A stretch of 64,000 nucleotides of DNA from Saccharina japonica. Taxonomy: Eukaryota > Sar > Phaeophyceae > Laminariales > Laminariaceae. Location of the stretch: assembly GCA_008828725.1 (NCBI GenBank), contig MEHQ01002986.1, positions 717,862 to 781,861 of the forward strand, read 5' to 3'. Shown here piece by piece: positions 10,151-22,207 of the stretch. The translations under genes were made by a program, and so were the position numbers. Numbering within the stretch: position 1 is the stretch's first letter; the number at the start of each line of letters is the position of its first letter. The notes under the pieces were generated by a model, which saw only the letters and a program-made list of their open reading frames with translations, was not told the DNA's origin and did not search any database.

Positions 10151-10308
10151 GTAGTTAAATGTGACCCGAGTGACGCGGTCTGTACTGGGAAGGGGGCGAC
10201 GATTGACACATTATTCCTTTTTTTTATGCCCGTGGACATCCCGTGGGAAGTACCATACATCCAACCATTGCGGTAGGGGGGGGGGGGGGGAGAAGAACCA
10301 CCCGTAGC

Positions 10309-11228
10309 CAGTGATGTGAACCGATAACCGAAACTCGGTTTTTTCCTTTTTTCGGTCGGTTTATCTCGGTTTTTCGCGACCGAAAACCGATTTTTATTTT
10401 TCGGTTTTTCGGTTTTTAAAAAAAACGAAACTGAAAAACCGACTCGGTTTTTTTCGGTCGTTTTTTTTCCCGTCCCCTAAGTCAATAACGCCTACATATC
10501 TATATGGAAACCCCCGTTATGCATGAACATGGATCATGGATACGCACACAGCACACAGCACATAGCACACAGCCCGCACCAGCAGCAACAACAAACAGTC
10601 GCACAGGGCACAGGGTACAGCGGTACAGCAGTGCGTCGCGAGACTGCGAAAGATAACCATGTCCGGTTCAGGCGGCAGTACTGACTCTGACCTTGAGCCG
10701 GAGGCAGAGGCGGGTACTCACAGCCCCCCCTTCAGCAACCATCGTAGAGTTCTTGATGGTGTTAGCTGCACTCTGCAAGATGTATCTACAGTATCATCTA
10801 TCATTATACAGCATACATGGTATGTATCTAGACTACACATCAGCAGTGCCCTCGTATAATACTATCCTTCTATCTTTTTATCGTAGAGTACCTGTTGTAG
10901 CTATTGTCGGCTGCAGATTATAACTATGCTTGTCGGCCTGTACCGTGTGTGGCGCAGCAGACGCAAGTACTGCAGGAGGGTCACTTGACGCCATACCACG
11001 ATCATCTCGTCACATTATGCGAACACATGCGCACCGAACTCTTCGAAATGTGGACAAATTGGCTAGTTTAGTCGGGAAACCGACCGAAAAACCGACCGAA
11101 AATGTTCGGTTTCGGTTTCGTTTTCTTTCCGGTTTAAAATAAAAAAAAACGACCGAAACCGACCGACTTGTCGGCGAGAAACCCGAAAAACCGACCGAGG
11201 CCATTTTCATTTTCGGTTCAAATCACTG
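10309..11228. mobile_element. hAT-1, 920-bp non-autonomous hAT element
   Basis: Both sides carry the same 8-bp target duplication CCCGTAGC (10301-10308 and 11229-11236). The ends are inverted: CAGTGATGTGAACCGA on the left and, reverse complemented, CAGTGATTTGAACCGA on the right. An 8-bp TSD with CAGTG termini is diagnostic of the hAT superfamily. Subterminal regions (10309-10480, 11060-11220) are packed with CGGTTTTTCGG/ACCGACCGAAA motifs on both strands, likely transposase-binding clusters. Inside is a short frame from ATG at 10659 (acidic, serine-rich start) and a second open stretch ending at ~11070 in TAG. These could be the two ends of a deleted transposase gene, but no RNase-H catalytic region remains. 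Confidence 0.93.
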
Positions 11229-11236
11229 CCCGTAGC

Positions 11237-11425
11237 GTGTGTTTGTTGGTGTTACACCGTTAGTTCGACCCGTCGACACACAGAACACCAAGACAGCAGT
11301 GTCCGTGCCGATACTTCATCGTAGAGAGACACAAGCTCTGTGATTTAAAACCACGACAGACACGGAGAAACTACACTACTGTGGAGTGCGTAGGCAGAGC
11401 AGAAAATCCAATAATGCCCTTGCCC
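11237..11425 (-). mobile_element. Family B repeat next to hAT-1
   Basis: On the minus strand it reads through GGCACGGACACTGCTGTCTTGG and TGTCGACGGGTCGAAC and ends in AAACACAC at the hAT-1 target site, so hAT-1 landed at or beside its 3' end. More diverged than the copies at 3620 or 37128. Confidence 0.65.
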
Positions 11426-11479
11426 GCTAGTCGGGTAGCCCTGATCATCAATCATTTAATACATATACAACGCCATGAC

Positions 11480-12425
11480 CAGGGATGCGTATATTTCCCG
11501 GTAGCGGTAATTCCCGGAAATTAATAGGGCTCGAGGCAATATTTTTTTTCAGAGGAAATTCTTCACGTCCCCTATCCCCGGGAAAATAACGCCTCGATAT
11601 AGAATGGAAACCCCCGTTTTTTTTTGTTTTTTTTGTTAAACGCTGCTACGCTGTGCAGCAGCGCAGAGCGTTACGTAGGCGCCCACATGCCCCTTCTATA
11701 TCACACAGATATCCTACAGAGGAATTGGATGTTATTGCGAGCGGAATCATCGAAGGAATGTACTATTAATAATATAAAATATAATCATACATATGAGATA
11801 ACATATTCAAATGGAAAGGGTGCACTCGGCGCAGATGCAGCTGGGACGCTGGGATTTCGTTGAGGCGTCCAGCGTCCATGTTTACATGTTTACAGTTTTA
11901 GTGGAAAATAAGGTCGCGATCGCTACACGCGTACGAAGCAGCGCACTGCTGTAACTGCTAACTTCCTGCTTTGCGCTGATGACTTTTACCTCGCGACACA
12001 AGTATATTCGTACATGAGAGATCGCTATCAGCACTACGGCAGTTGTTATATTATTCCAGTATCAAATGGCTGCAGGACGAAATCAACGGGGACGCGAACG
12101 AGTGAAAAATCAACTGAAACCGATGAACATTTACTCAAGTACTTGCAGTGTGCACAACTACTACTGTTGTGTACCTGGTGCAGGTATTATACGTAGAGTG
12201 TAGCGTTAAAATGATCGAAAATGACTGTCCGGAGGCCTAAACGAATCTTATACTTGTGCTTCATGTAGTGCATGGGCCACCCGGGGATGATAACTTTTGT
12301 CCCCTCCCAAAAATTACGCCTTTTTTTCCTCGAATGAGAGGAAATAGGGGAAATTTTTAGGAAAGGCTGAAAAAGGCTGTTTCCCGGAAAATTTTGGGTT
12401 CCGGGTGAGGAAATACGCATCCCTG
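11480..12425. mobile_element. hAT-2, 946-bp element (copy 1)
   Basis: The termini are CAGGGATGCGTATATTTCCC and, inverted, CAGGGATGCGTATTTCCTCA. Subterminal sequence is again inverted and rich in TTCCCGGAAA motifs. The homologous element at 42310-43253 has a perfect 8-bp TSD, which fixes the superfamily as hAT. Here the flanks (GCCATGAC / ATAAATAT) do not match, so one flank has been altered. No transposase frame. A G-to-T run (GTTTTTTTTTG) sits at 11615-11635. Confidence 0.82.
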
Positions 12426-14997
12426 ATAAATATTAATTAGCTCGCTGACAGCCCGTTTTTTAGTCGGATAGTTATAGTATTAGCCTAGGGAACTTTCCCA
12501 TGGTGCTTAGATATTCCTGAGAGATCCTCTATCCTGTTCAAGGTTGAAGGGGTAGTACATGTCGTGTCCAAAGGGTCATGCCAATCATGTCCAAGGGGTA
12601 CCAATCTTGTGGTACTGTAACAGCTAAGTCTTCGGGTTCTCTCGTCTTTAAGGAACATTCTGATACATCGCCTTAGAACATTTTTATGGGCTTACGAAGC
12701 CTCGATGCTGCTGCCTATCTGTTCCACCAAGGAAACTTCAGTACACGAGAGAGAATAATCTTAGGGTGGCACAAGGCTTTGGACCTCTACGATTATTTCT
12801 CAACCATTCTATAGCCCTAGAGCATCTCGTCACACATCACATGTCGTCGTACTGGATACAATACGCGAAGCATACACATATTAGCAATCTAGATGCGTCA
12901 AAAGAGATAGAAACGAGGTACGTACACAAAGAAAACGAGTAATATAGAAGAAAACCAAAACGAAGTGTCCCTTACTCGTACGGAGAAGATACAACAGACC
13001 ATTCAAGATACACAAAACAACACAACAACGTACATAGATTTATATAAAATAATGTTTGACGGAGTCCAAGCCATGCATCGGCAAGGAGGCGCCTTTATCG
13101 GTCTTTATCCCACGAATTGTACCAGATGAAGTACCAAATATATTATGATTTATTGCTGTTTTTACGTGTTTTTGGGCGTTTCGTTAATCAAACCACGAGA
13201 AGCCGTCGATCCAACCCAATCCTAACCCCAATCCTAGTCCAGGCCAAGGCTCGACCCGTGCTCGGCTTCGCCGCGTGGTTTTGGACAATCTGAAAAAATA
13301 ATGTGCGGACCACCACAATAACCGTAATAGAGCGTTGTCGCCAGTAGTATACTCTGCTGTTACGTGTACCTACATACCCCAGGTGTATGTGTACAACAGT
13401 CCGCACAACCAAGTGTGGTACTCGTAGGTGGTATCATAAAATATATTTTATCAATTGGAGTGTGTGTATGTGTTGTGTAATAATAATTAATTAATTTCGC
13501 GAAAGAGGGAGAAGAATATGCCTGGTACTTTTTCTGGTACGATTTGTGGGTCAAGGGCACTGGCAAAGGCTTAGTAACTACTGTTGGCAAGAGCAGGTTC
13601 ATCGTTGTTTTTACACGGCTGCTGTACTTTATTTTGTGTTTTTTATGCGCTGACCTTTTATCAATGACAACGCATTTAACGCCAGCGTGTTGCACCTACG
13701 CTTGCTCTCTTTGTTGTGAATCTTTATCTCCTGATACGCTACGATCGTATGAATTTCGGATGAAACTCTTTGCAATCCTTTCAATTTCTTTTTTTGTGCA
13801 TGCATGTCGGATGGAACCATTCCAACTCCTGTCCTGCCCTACCCGAAGTCGCCGGCACCCCCGCGGAGCCCTTGTGTGTACTTCGTATAAACATCATATT
13901 ACTAAGATCTAATCGAAAGAAGAAACCAAAGTACGACAAAATAACCTTCGAGGCAATCATATCAAACAGGTGCACTATATAGAATATGTATTTTAGTGCT
14001 ACAGTAGCTCTACTGCTGTGTCGTCTGCGTTAAAAGGTCTGCATTCATTCGTAGTGTTTCGTAGTCCATTCAGGCGTTTGCGTTGAGAGATAAGGTCGCC
14101 CGATTGACAGTCCCGGCTTCTACGTAGTGTGGACGACGCTAGGTATTGAGGCTGCCAAAAAAGGGATCAATCGAGCCACAAATAGGTACGATGGAAGAAA
14201 AACAATTTGAAACCAACTTGAGTAGCCGGCCAAAGTGGGTGTACCTACGCCGTTTGAGCCATTTGTAGGCACGACGGAGCGTTGGCCAATCACGAAGGGG
14301 CACTGGAAGCCCTTTCCAAAGTGCAATACCCAGTGTACCTACCAATTGGTACCTACAAATGGCCCAAAAGGCCCAGGTATGCAATGTTTGGCTTTTGCCC
14401 AAAAAAACAGATACCATATAATAGGAATTACAGCATTAAAAACAAATAAAACTACTACAGAAAGCCATATCCTAAACATAATGAAAGACATTCAATTCAC
14501 TTCGGGAGGGAATGATTGGCAGGGTCGCGATTATTGTGGAAGATATACTTCAACTAGGAGTACAGTAGTAATTTCGAGAGGATAGGGTTGACAAGGTCGT
14601 GATTGTCAAAGAAGGTATGATATAATACCACATCAAACTGCGGAACATGACTCGGTGGACAAAAAAACTAGTCTATCTACTATGTAGNCCCAAGGCTTAT
14701 ATACTCCCGCTGTGATTCGAAATATAATGATCAGTTCAATTAAAAAGTAAGATAAAATGTCCTTATATTCGGGGTCAAACTGGTACTACTACTGTACATT
14801 GTAGAGAATACTGAAAAGCAAACACACAAAACCGTAAGAAATTAATCCAGACCGCGAGGGAAGGGAGGGATGGAGGGAGGGAGGAAGCGCGGTACGGAGA
14901 GTGTGGCCGGCAAATCGAAAACGCAGGCGAGCGGGATCGACACTCAGAAGGAGCCGGGGGGGATAGGGTGAACAACAAGGGCGCTCGTGGCCAGCAG
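12426..14997. other. Non-coding interior of duplication copy 1
   Basis: Frames of up to 122 codons (for example 13544-13912 plus, 13360-13695 minus) lack motifs, and the two duplication copies change them without respect for codon position. A family F motif is at 13480-13520. Short inverted repeats (CAATTGGTACC, CCAAAAGGCCC) occur near 14335-14380. The single N at 14688 reads G in copy 2. Confidence 0.45.
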
Positions 14998-15245
14998 CTC
15001 GTCGTAGAGTTGAACTTGTGTCCTTGACCACCGATGGTCTTTTGTTTGGAGCATCGCAACTCGTCGTAGAGTCGGACGTGTGTCCTTCACCACCGATGGT
15101 CTTTTGGTTGGAGCATCGCAACTCGTCGTAGAGTCGGACGTGTGTCCTTCACCACCGATGGTCTTTTGGTTGGAGCATCGCAACTCGTCGTAGAGTCGGA
15201 CGTGTGTCCTTCACCACCGATGGTCTTTTGGTTGGAGCATCGATA
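14998..15245. repeat. Minisatellite, 4 x 62 bp (copy 1)
   Basis: Units begin CTCGTCGTAGAGT at 14998, 15060, 15122 and 15184, and contain CCACCGATGGTCTTTTGGTT. The last three are nearly identical. The 62-bp unit is not a multiple of three, so the long minus frames over it are frame-shifting translations of the repeat. Confidence 0.95.
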
Positions 15246-15779
15246 GATGCCCGCCTTATTCTGGACTTCAAAACGATACCGGTGTGGCCGTAAAAGTAAG
15301 AGGCACTCAGATTGGCACAAATATGTACAAATATACCTTATATTTACGGCCAGTCTGTAGCCACACGCAGCCGTGAAGGTGTGCTCGACGAGGCAGACGG
15401 GAAACAGAAAAACATCATACATGTGGCGCCAAACGAGCTGAACCTTTTGGCGAGGGTGGGTAATACGAGAAGTGACGGCCAGCGTCTCGGCGGTGGCTTC
15501 GGCCGTTTTTGTCGGGTATCGTTTGTGGAAACAATGTCGCGGGTTCGGAGTTTCTGCGTGCAAGCGGATACACACTTTTCTCGAATATCCGTCTTATAAA
15601 TCTTTAGAAGCTGCTTCTGAAGGAATACGAGAAACAAACTCGGGAAAAAGTGGCCTAAACAAATTGGGCCTCAACGTTTTACGCAATGAATATTTTTACC
15701 TAGTCGCGTGGGCGAACTCAAAACTCTTAGGAAATACGTCCCATCTTATATCATGATAATCTCTACAACAGAGTACTAG

Positions 15780-16690
15780 CACCTTTCTAGTTGAAGCTTG
15801 AATCAGACCGGTGTACAGCAAACCCCAAGGCCCTGTCCTTCATGTCGACCTGGCACCTTCTGGATGGATAAGACCGTGCGTTGCTTGTAAAAAAAGCCGG
15901 CGGTGTGCGCAACAGACCCTCATCCGTGACGTTGATTACTTCTCTGGAACCTTTATTTGCTTTGCGTATGTATGGTGCAGACATCCCGTTGTTCGTTACA
16001 ATGCCGACGCAGCTAAAGCTGTCACCGTCGTAGTGAAATCAGACGGCTTTCCGCGATTTTGTGTAGCCTATCGAATTACGATTAACAAGAAAAGTGATAA
16101 TTCAATTCGGAAATATTGGCCGATACCAGACATGGAAGCACGATATTGATACTGTGCGTAGCAGGCATTAATTGCATTACCGTTTGTGACGTTCGAAGTG
16201 CATACCGTCGAATACCAGCAGCAGAAGCTGGACAAGATAAAACCGCTTGGGATCTTTGCCCGAAACCTGTCCTCCACACTTGCTGTCCGTCGTGATACCT
16301 GGCCCGAATCTGCTTGAAACAGACCGTGTGTTCGTTGTTTGGCAAACGACCGACGCAATAATATACAAGAAACCGCCGTCCTTCAGGACGAACTAAGAAC
16401 TGCACATTTATTTCTGGTTCAAACAGGCCGTGCGTTGTTTGTCTAAAAAAGCCGAAGAGATACATATGAAACCCCCGTCCTTTGTGGTGAACGATGAACC
16501 ACTGGATCCATTCTTGTTGAGACGGACTGCTGATGTTCGTAAAAAAAACTGACGCAATATATAACAAATTCCCGTCGTTCATTTTAACGTGATTACCTCT
16601 GGCACCTTTCTCGTTGAAACAGACAGTTTGTTCGTGAAAAAAAGAAACCGACGCAATCTATAACAAACCCCCTCCTTCCCCCATATGGCA
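15780..16690. repeat. Degenerate ~115-125-bp tandem array
   Basis: Recurrent blocks are CTCTGGCACCTTTCTCGTTGAAACAGAC, GTTTGTTCGT..AAAAAA and CCGACGCAAT..ATAACAAACCCCCGTCC, spaced ~115-125 bp, with heavy decay. A Ty3/gypsy RT fragment is embedded at 16015-16149. The duplicate is at 30143-31053. Confidence 0.6.
16015..16149 (+). pseudogene. Ty3/gypsy-type reverse transcriptase fragment (copy 1)
   Basis: The translated stretch contains SDGFPRFCVAYR, then ~11 residues, then YWPIPDMEARY. This is the start of the RT fingers/palm of Ty3/gypsy elements, usually of the form KxDGSxRFCVDYRxLN..T..DxYPIPRxD. Only ~40 residues are present. The catalytic YxDD, RNase H and integrase are absent, and a TGA closes the frame at 16149. 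The same frame runs back to 15811, but that part is tandem-array sequence. A relic with no function expected. Confidence 0.75.
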
Positions 16691-17039
16691 GCACGGCCGC
16701 TACAACAAACAATGCTACCCGGAGACGGTAACAGACCAACAAGACCGTTCGTCAACAGACCGGCTACGATACGTGCTTAACTAAATTAAATATATGATTG
16801 GGCAGCAGAATAAGTTGCGACGGGAGTATCATGATGACACGGCACTCAGTCCGTTGGCCAATCAGTCAGTCGCGCCGCAAGCATACGGCCAATCAGCATC
16901 GCATCCCAAGGAATGCATCGCCGGCTCCGAGACATATCCTTCTACAGGGCAAAAGATATGACTATAAAAATAAAACGGCATGTCAGCCGTTAATACAGCA
17001 GCTACGCCCCCTCGCTCCCCCCCCCCCCCCCACGTGAAA

Positions 17040-17396
17040 AAATGGAGAGGCACATTTACGTGCATCCCAGTTTATTTCCACTCCGGCTGCTACACAAAAA
17101 GCTACAGTAACGGTTTTCGCCGCGTGAGGCATATATATATTAATAGAAGCTTGCATACGTACGTCTTTTGGTTTCCCCGCGTGTAGAAATAACGAGGCAT
17201 ACTTGCGTACGTGCCAGTTTTAATTCCACATGGACTACTACTGTGACGCATACTACTGTAAAAGCTACCAGTACGTGTTAAGGCCGTGTGAGAAAAAAGT
17301 GGAGCGCACGTACGTACGTTCGCCCCAGCCGACTTCCCACTTCGACTACGAGTACTACTATGGCACAGAATTACAGCAACCGATTTCGCCTCGTGA
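17040..17396. repeat. Degenerate ~105-bp tandem array, truncated at N
   Basis: Units carry GAGGCATACTTRCGTACGT, a TTCCACTTCGACTAC-type block and GATTTCGCCTCGTGA. Copy 2 (31400-32090) continues for three more units, while copy 1 stops at the single N at 17397. Confidence 0.75.
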
Positions 17397-17397
17397 N

Positions 17398-17630
17398 TTT
17401 ACAATACCTATCGATATACCCCGAACCCAACGGATTGTGGCCCGCAGTAGGTATCGATAGCCATAATTCCCGACCTATTGTTAGCCCAATAGCCTATTAG
17501 ATAGGGTATTATCCAGGGTATAAGAAGCACGAGGCCTTGCAAAGATAGTACTCGCCGCCTTGTTGTTCAAGCCATCCACCTGTAGCTTCTTGGGGCACAA
17601 CAGCGACAGACAGCGCCGGATCCGAGCATG
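17398..17630. other. Unique junction sequence between the duplication copies
   Basis: Lies between the N and the start of copy 2. It contains an inverted TACCTATCGATA / TATCGATAG pair (17405-17460). No gene. It has no counterpart in the window. Confidence 0.6.
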
Positions 17631-18149
17631 TGTTGCGGCGGGTATCTGGGCATGACGGTGGATCCAAGCGGGTTTCGGGTTGAGGTTTGATGGGCATGAA
17701 AACGGGGATAATGACGAGCGGTCCCCGGTGTGGTACATGCCTCCGGGGGTGGAAACCCACGGTAGCGTGTACACACGGAAGATCACTCGTGTTTTGTCCC
17801 AGCTTTCTCGTGAGCTGGAGGGACCAGCTATGGCGTCCGAGAGACCGGATGTACGACGGGCAGACAACGGTCGATGCTCACCCAGGTGGTAGTCTATGCG
17901 TATGAACTCAGTATAAGCTTTGGCGTGTCGTAGTGTGGTGGAAGATGTGTGCTTAGGGAGCAGAGGACTGCTGCGCACTGGATGATAATCGATATAGAAG
18001 GTCTTGGTAGGAACATGACACATGCCCAAGGAGCCTGTTGCGTACCTACGGGTCAACAGGGTATCCTCCACATTATGAATGATGCGTGCCAAGTTTTTCA
18101 CTGTGACAGTACTACCGGTGGTATTCAATGCGTGGTCGTGGGGGATCGA

Positions 18150-18535
18150 CAGCAGGAAGAGCGACGAGGTCGATGGGCAGAAAGGAAAACAGAACAAAAG
18201 TTGTTGCTGCTGCTGCTGCAGATTATGGTAGTAGTACGTAGTAGCTGTGGTCGAAAATATCGAATGGAATTCGGGGTAGGTGTATGACCGTCCTACAGCC
18301 GCAAGAGCGACGGGGTCGATGGACAGAAATAAAAACAGACAGGAGTTGCTGCTGCAGTACATTAGTAGTATCTGTGATCGAACATCTCGAATGTAATTCT
18401 TGGTAGGTGTGATGCACAGTAGAACTACAACTCGAGGGGGTAAGATATGCCCGTCCTACAGCAATAAGAGCGACGAGATCGATGGACTGAAAGGAAACCA
18501 GACGCAAAAAAAAAGTATTCCTCTTGCCGCAGTGG
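18150..18535. repeat. Minisatellite, 3 x 147-163 bp (copy 2)
   Basis: Duplicate of 9255-9640, essentially identical. Confidence 0.85.
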
Positions 18536-18782
18536 TGAAAGTTTTTCCGAATGAAATTCGAGCAGATCTGCAAACGGACCGCAACAAGCAGGAGGAACGA
18601 GATGAAAGGTAATATGCCCGACTAAATTTGTGTCGTCAATGCAACGGACAACAGCAAAGAACGAGGGGTGGTGGTTGGAGTGTTCCATCTTGGAAGGGTG
18701 ACACCAGAAACAGCACACTAACCATAGATAGGTGCCTTACAATGGTCGGCCCGTCATTAGAGCTATCCATACGTATCGACCC

Positions 18783-19045
18783 ATGCTACGGCGGTAGAAG
18801 TGCACCATGTTTTTGCCTTATAAGGGTGGTCACTTGAGGTGCTCTATATACCTCACCCAAAAACCGATTTTGAAGGAAAACAAAAGTGCTACGAGTACCC
18901 CATTAGAATCCCATGATCTCAGTATGGGGCTAAAATATATTTCAACAAGAAAATGAAAGACCGGACGGCTTTACGTTAAGGAGCCCGATCGCTCAGAAAC
19001 AAAATCAACAAAAAAGCTATGACTCTATCGTAGCACACGCGTATC
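18783..19045. mobile_element. Family A element in duplication copy 2
   Basis: Duplicate of 9888-10150, same ends and internal landmarks. Confidence 0.8.
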
Positions 19046-19203
19046 GTAGTTAAATGTGACCCGAGTGACGCGGTCTGTACTGGGAAGGGGGCGACGATTG
19101 ACACATTATTCCTTTTTTTTATGCCCGTGGACATCCCGTGGGAAGTACCATACATCCAACCATTGCGGTAGGGGGGGGGGGGGGGAGAAGAACCACCCGT
19201 AGC

Positions 19204-20123
19204 CAGTGATGTGAACCGATAACCGAAACTCGGTTTTTTTCTTTTTTCGGTCGGTTTATCTCGGTTTTTCGCGACCGAAAACCGATTTTTATTTTTCGGT
19301 TTTTCGGTTTTTAAAAAAAACGAAACTGAAAAACCGACTCGGTTTTTTTCGGTCGTTTTTTTTCCCGTCCCCTAAGTCAATAACGCCTACATATCTATAT
19401 GGAAACCCCCGTTATGCATGAACATGGATCATGGATACGCACACAGCACACAGCACATAGCACACAGCCCGCACCAGCAGCAACAACAAACAGTCGCACA
19501 GGGCACAGGGTACAGCGGTACAGCAGTGCGTCGCGAGACTGCGAAAGATAACCATGTCCGGTTCAGGCGGCAGTACTGACTCTGACCTTGAGCCGGAGGC
19601 AGAGGCGGGTACTCACAGCCCCCCCTTCAGCAACCATCGTAGAGTTCTTGATGGTGTTAGCTGCACTCTGCAAGATGTATCTACAGTATCATCTATCATT
19701 ATACAGCATACATGGTATGTATCTAGACTACACATCAGCAGTGCCCTCGTATAATACTATCCTTCTATCTTTTTATCGTAGAGTACCTGTTGTAGCTATT
19801 GTCGGCTGCAGATTATAACTATGCTTGTCGGCCTGTACCGTGTGTGGCGCAGCAGACGCAAGTACTGCAGGAGGGTCACTTGACGCCATACCACGATCAT
19901 CTCGTCACATTATGCGAACACATGCGCACCGAACTCTTCGAAATGTGGACAAATTGGCTAGTTTAGTCGGGAAACCGACCGAAAAACCGACCGAAAATGT
20001 TCGGTTTCGGTTTCGTTTTCTTTCCGGTTTAAAATAAAAAAAAACGACCGAAACCGACCGACTTGTCGGCGAGAAACCCGAAAAACCGACCGAGGCCATT
20101 TTCATTTTCGGTTCAAATCACTG
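19204..20123. mobile_element. hAT-1 element (copy 2)
   Basis: Same 920-bp element as 10309-11228, again with CCCGTAGC on both sides (19196-19203, 20124-20131). It was present before the duplication or haplotype split, since both copies share the site. Confidence 0.93.
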
Positions 20124-20131
20124 CCCGTAGC

Positions 20132-20320
20132 GTGTGTTTGTTGGTGTTACACCGTTAGTTCGACCCGTCGACACACAGAACACCAAGACAGCAGTGTCCG
20201 TGCCGATACTTCATCGTAGAGAGACACAAGCTCTGTGATTTAAAACCACGACAGACACGGAGAAACTACACTACTGTGGAGTGCGTAGGCAGAGCAGAAA
20301 ATCCAATAATGCCCTTGCCC
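20132..20320 (-). mobile_element. Family B repeat (copy 2)
   Basis: Duplicate of 11237-11425. Confidence 0.65.
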
Positions 20321-20374
20321 GCTAGTCGGGTAGCCCTGATCATCAATCATTTAATACATATACAACGCCATAAC

Positions 20375-22207
20375 CAGGGATGCGTATATTTCCCGGTAGC
20401 GGTAATTCCCGGAAATTAATAGGGCTCGAGGCAATCACCTGTGTTGCTCTCCCTACAAATCACCAAAATGATGTATTTCCATAACGCCTAATATTATTGA
20501 AACCGGGATTTGGTCAAAATCAGCCCCTCACAAGGCAATTGGAAACGCTCATCGTTGTCCCTGTGTTCTCCCTACCGAGGCACCGGAGAGCCTCAGCATC
20601 AAGGCCCAAGCCCAAGTGATACTGGGTGTAGACAAAACTAAAGCTACATTGGCGATGAGATTTGTAGATCTCGAGAATTCACGTCCGCTGTTGCTGAAAG
20701 CGATTTCGAAGCTCGAGCCGCTAGGTAGTCGCGCCGCTCGATAAGGCGATGTTCAACGAAGTAGTCGCTGTGCTAGACCAACATGAAATCGCCCAGAACT
20801 CCTCCTATATGCCTGCATAGACCCAAGGAAGAATAACCAGGGTGGTGGACTTTCGGATTAGCACAACAGCGGCCGCAACCGACCTTCGTAGTGTGCCTTC
20901 AAAAACAGCAAAAAAACGGCCAAAACGTACCAGATTTAGAGTACGAGGTCGTACGCACGAAATGTGATGCTGTACGTACGTGTACGAGTTCTCGAAAACA
21001 TGCACCAACGGAAGTCGTCGCCATTTGAAAAAGCTGCGTAATTCAACCGCCTGGAACCACATTTTCAAACTTCAGCGACGTAGTCGCTGTTCGTAGAGGA
21101 CGCGAAAACTGCTGCCGCTTTGCCACACAGTAGTGAGAGCACCAAAGAGCCCATCGCAGGGTGGTGGACTTTTTGATTAGCTGTGAGGCTGGAGCTAGAG
21201 CAGAATTACGAAATGTCCTATGGGAAAAAATACAGTGGTAGAGGTTCTTCCAGACGTTAGGCTGAAATACATAGAGCCAGAATCGAAGTTTTTTTGTGGG
21301 GAGAGCAACACAGGTGCAATATGTTTCTTTCAGAGGAAATTCTTCACGTCCCCTATCCCCGGGAAAATAACGCCTCGATATAGAATGGAAGCCCCCGTTT
21401 TTTGTTTTTGTGTTAAACGCTGCTACGCTGTGCAGCAGCGCAGAGCGTTACGTAGGCGCCCACATGCCCCTTCTATATCACACAGATATCCTACAGAGGA
21501 ATTGGATGTTATGGCGAGCGGAATCATCGAAGGAATGTACTATTAATAATATACCAAATGTAATCATACATATGAGATAACATATTCAAATGGAAAGGGT
21601 GCAATCGGCGCAGATCCGCTGGGACGCTGGGATTTCGTTGAGGCGTCCAGCGTCCATGTTTACATGTTTACAGTTTTAGTGGAAAATAAGGTCGCGATCG
21701 CTACACGCGTACGAAGCAGCGCACTGCTGTAACTGCTGACTTCCTGCTTTACGCTGATGATTTTTACCTCGCGACACAACTAACTATATTCGTACATGAG
21801 AGATCGCTATCAGCACTACGGCGGTTGATATATTATTCCAGTATCAAATGGCTGCAGGACGAAATCAACGAGGACGCGAACAAGTGAAAAATCAACTGAA
21901 ACCGATGAACATTTACTCAAGTACTTGCAGTGTGCACAACTACTACTGTTGTGTACCTGGTGCAGGTATTATACGTAGAGTGTAGCGTTAAAATGATCGA
22001 AAATGACTGTCCGGAGGCCTAAACGAATCTTATACTTGTGCTTCATGTAGTGCATGGGCCACCCGGGGATGATAACTTTTGTCCCCTCCCAAAAATTACG
22101 CCTTTTTTTCCTCGAATGAGAGGAAATAGGGGAAATTTTTAGGAAAGGCTGAAAAAGGCTGTTTCCCGGAAAATTTTGGGTTCCGGGTGAGGAAATACGC
22201 ATCCCTG
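20375..22207. mobile_element. hAT-2 element (copy 2), split by an insertion
   Basis: Same ends as 11480-12425, but the left subterminal region is interrupted at 20436-21316 by another element. Without it the length is 948 bp, against 946 in copy 1. Small differences cluster near 21400-21800. Confidence 0.82.
20436..21316. mobile_element. 881-bp element with CACCTGTGTTG ends, nested in hAT-2
   Basis: Absent from copy 1, where the site reads GGCAATATT. Here CAAT is duplicated (20432-20435 and 21317-21320) around inverted ends CACCTGTGTTGCTCTCCC / GGGGAGAGCAACACAGGTG. A 4-bp TSD with CAC termini fits the CMC group (CACTA/Mirage/Chapaev), Chapaev-like best, though this is inference. Internally AGGGTGGTGGACTTT is repeated (~20840, ~21160), and arms containing AGTAGTCGCTGT recur. 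No transposase frame: non-autonomous. Confidence 0.88.

Larger units (their letters stand above)
8736..17396. repeat. Large direct duplication, copy 1 (~8.66 kb)
   Basis: Collinear and almost identical with 17631-31766 once two insertions in copy 2 are removed (14,136 minus 881+4 and 4,581+4 leaves ~8,666 bp). Only scattered substitutions and homopolymer length changes separate the copies, apart from the first ~60 bp, where copy 1 is more diverged. Copy 1 ends at a single N (17397) and also has an N at 14688 where copy 2 reads G. This may be a true segmental duplication or two haplotypes joined in assembly. Confidence 0.92.

Noticed and set aside
15087..15575. 162-codon minus frame (and its copy at 29450-29938)
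   Set aside because: Half of it is the 62-bp minisatellite read in shifting frame. The rest has no motif, and both copies are the same duplicated DNA.
16082..16582. 166-codon minus frame (and copy at 30445-30945)
   Set aside because: Antisense to the RT scrap and to degenerate tandem repeats. No motif.
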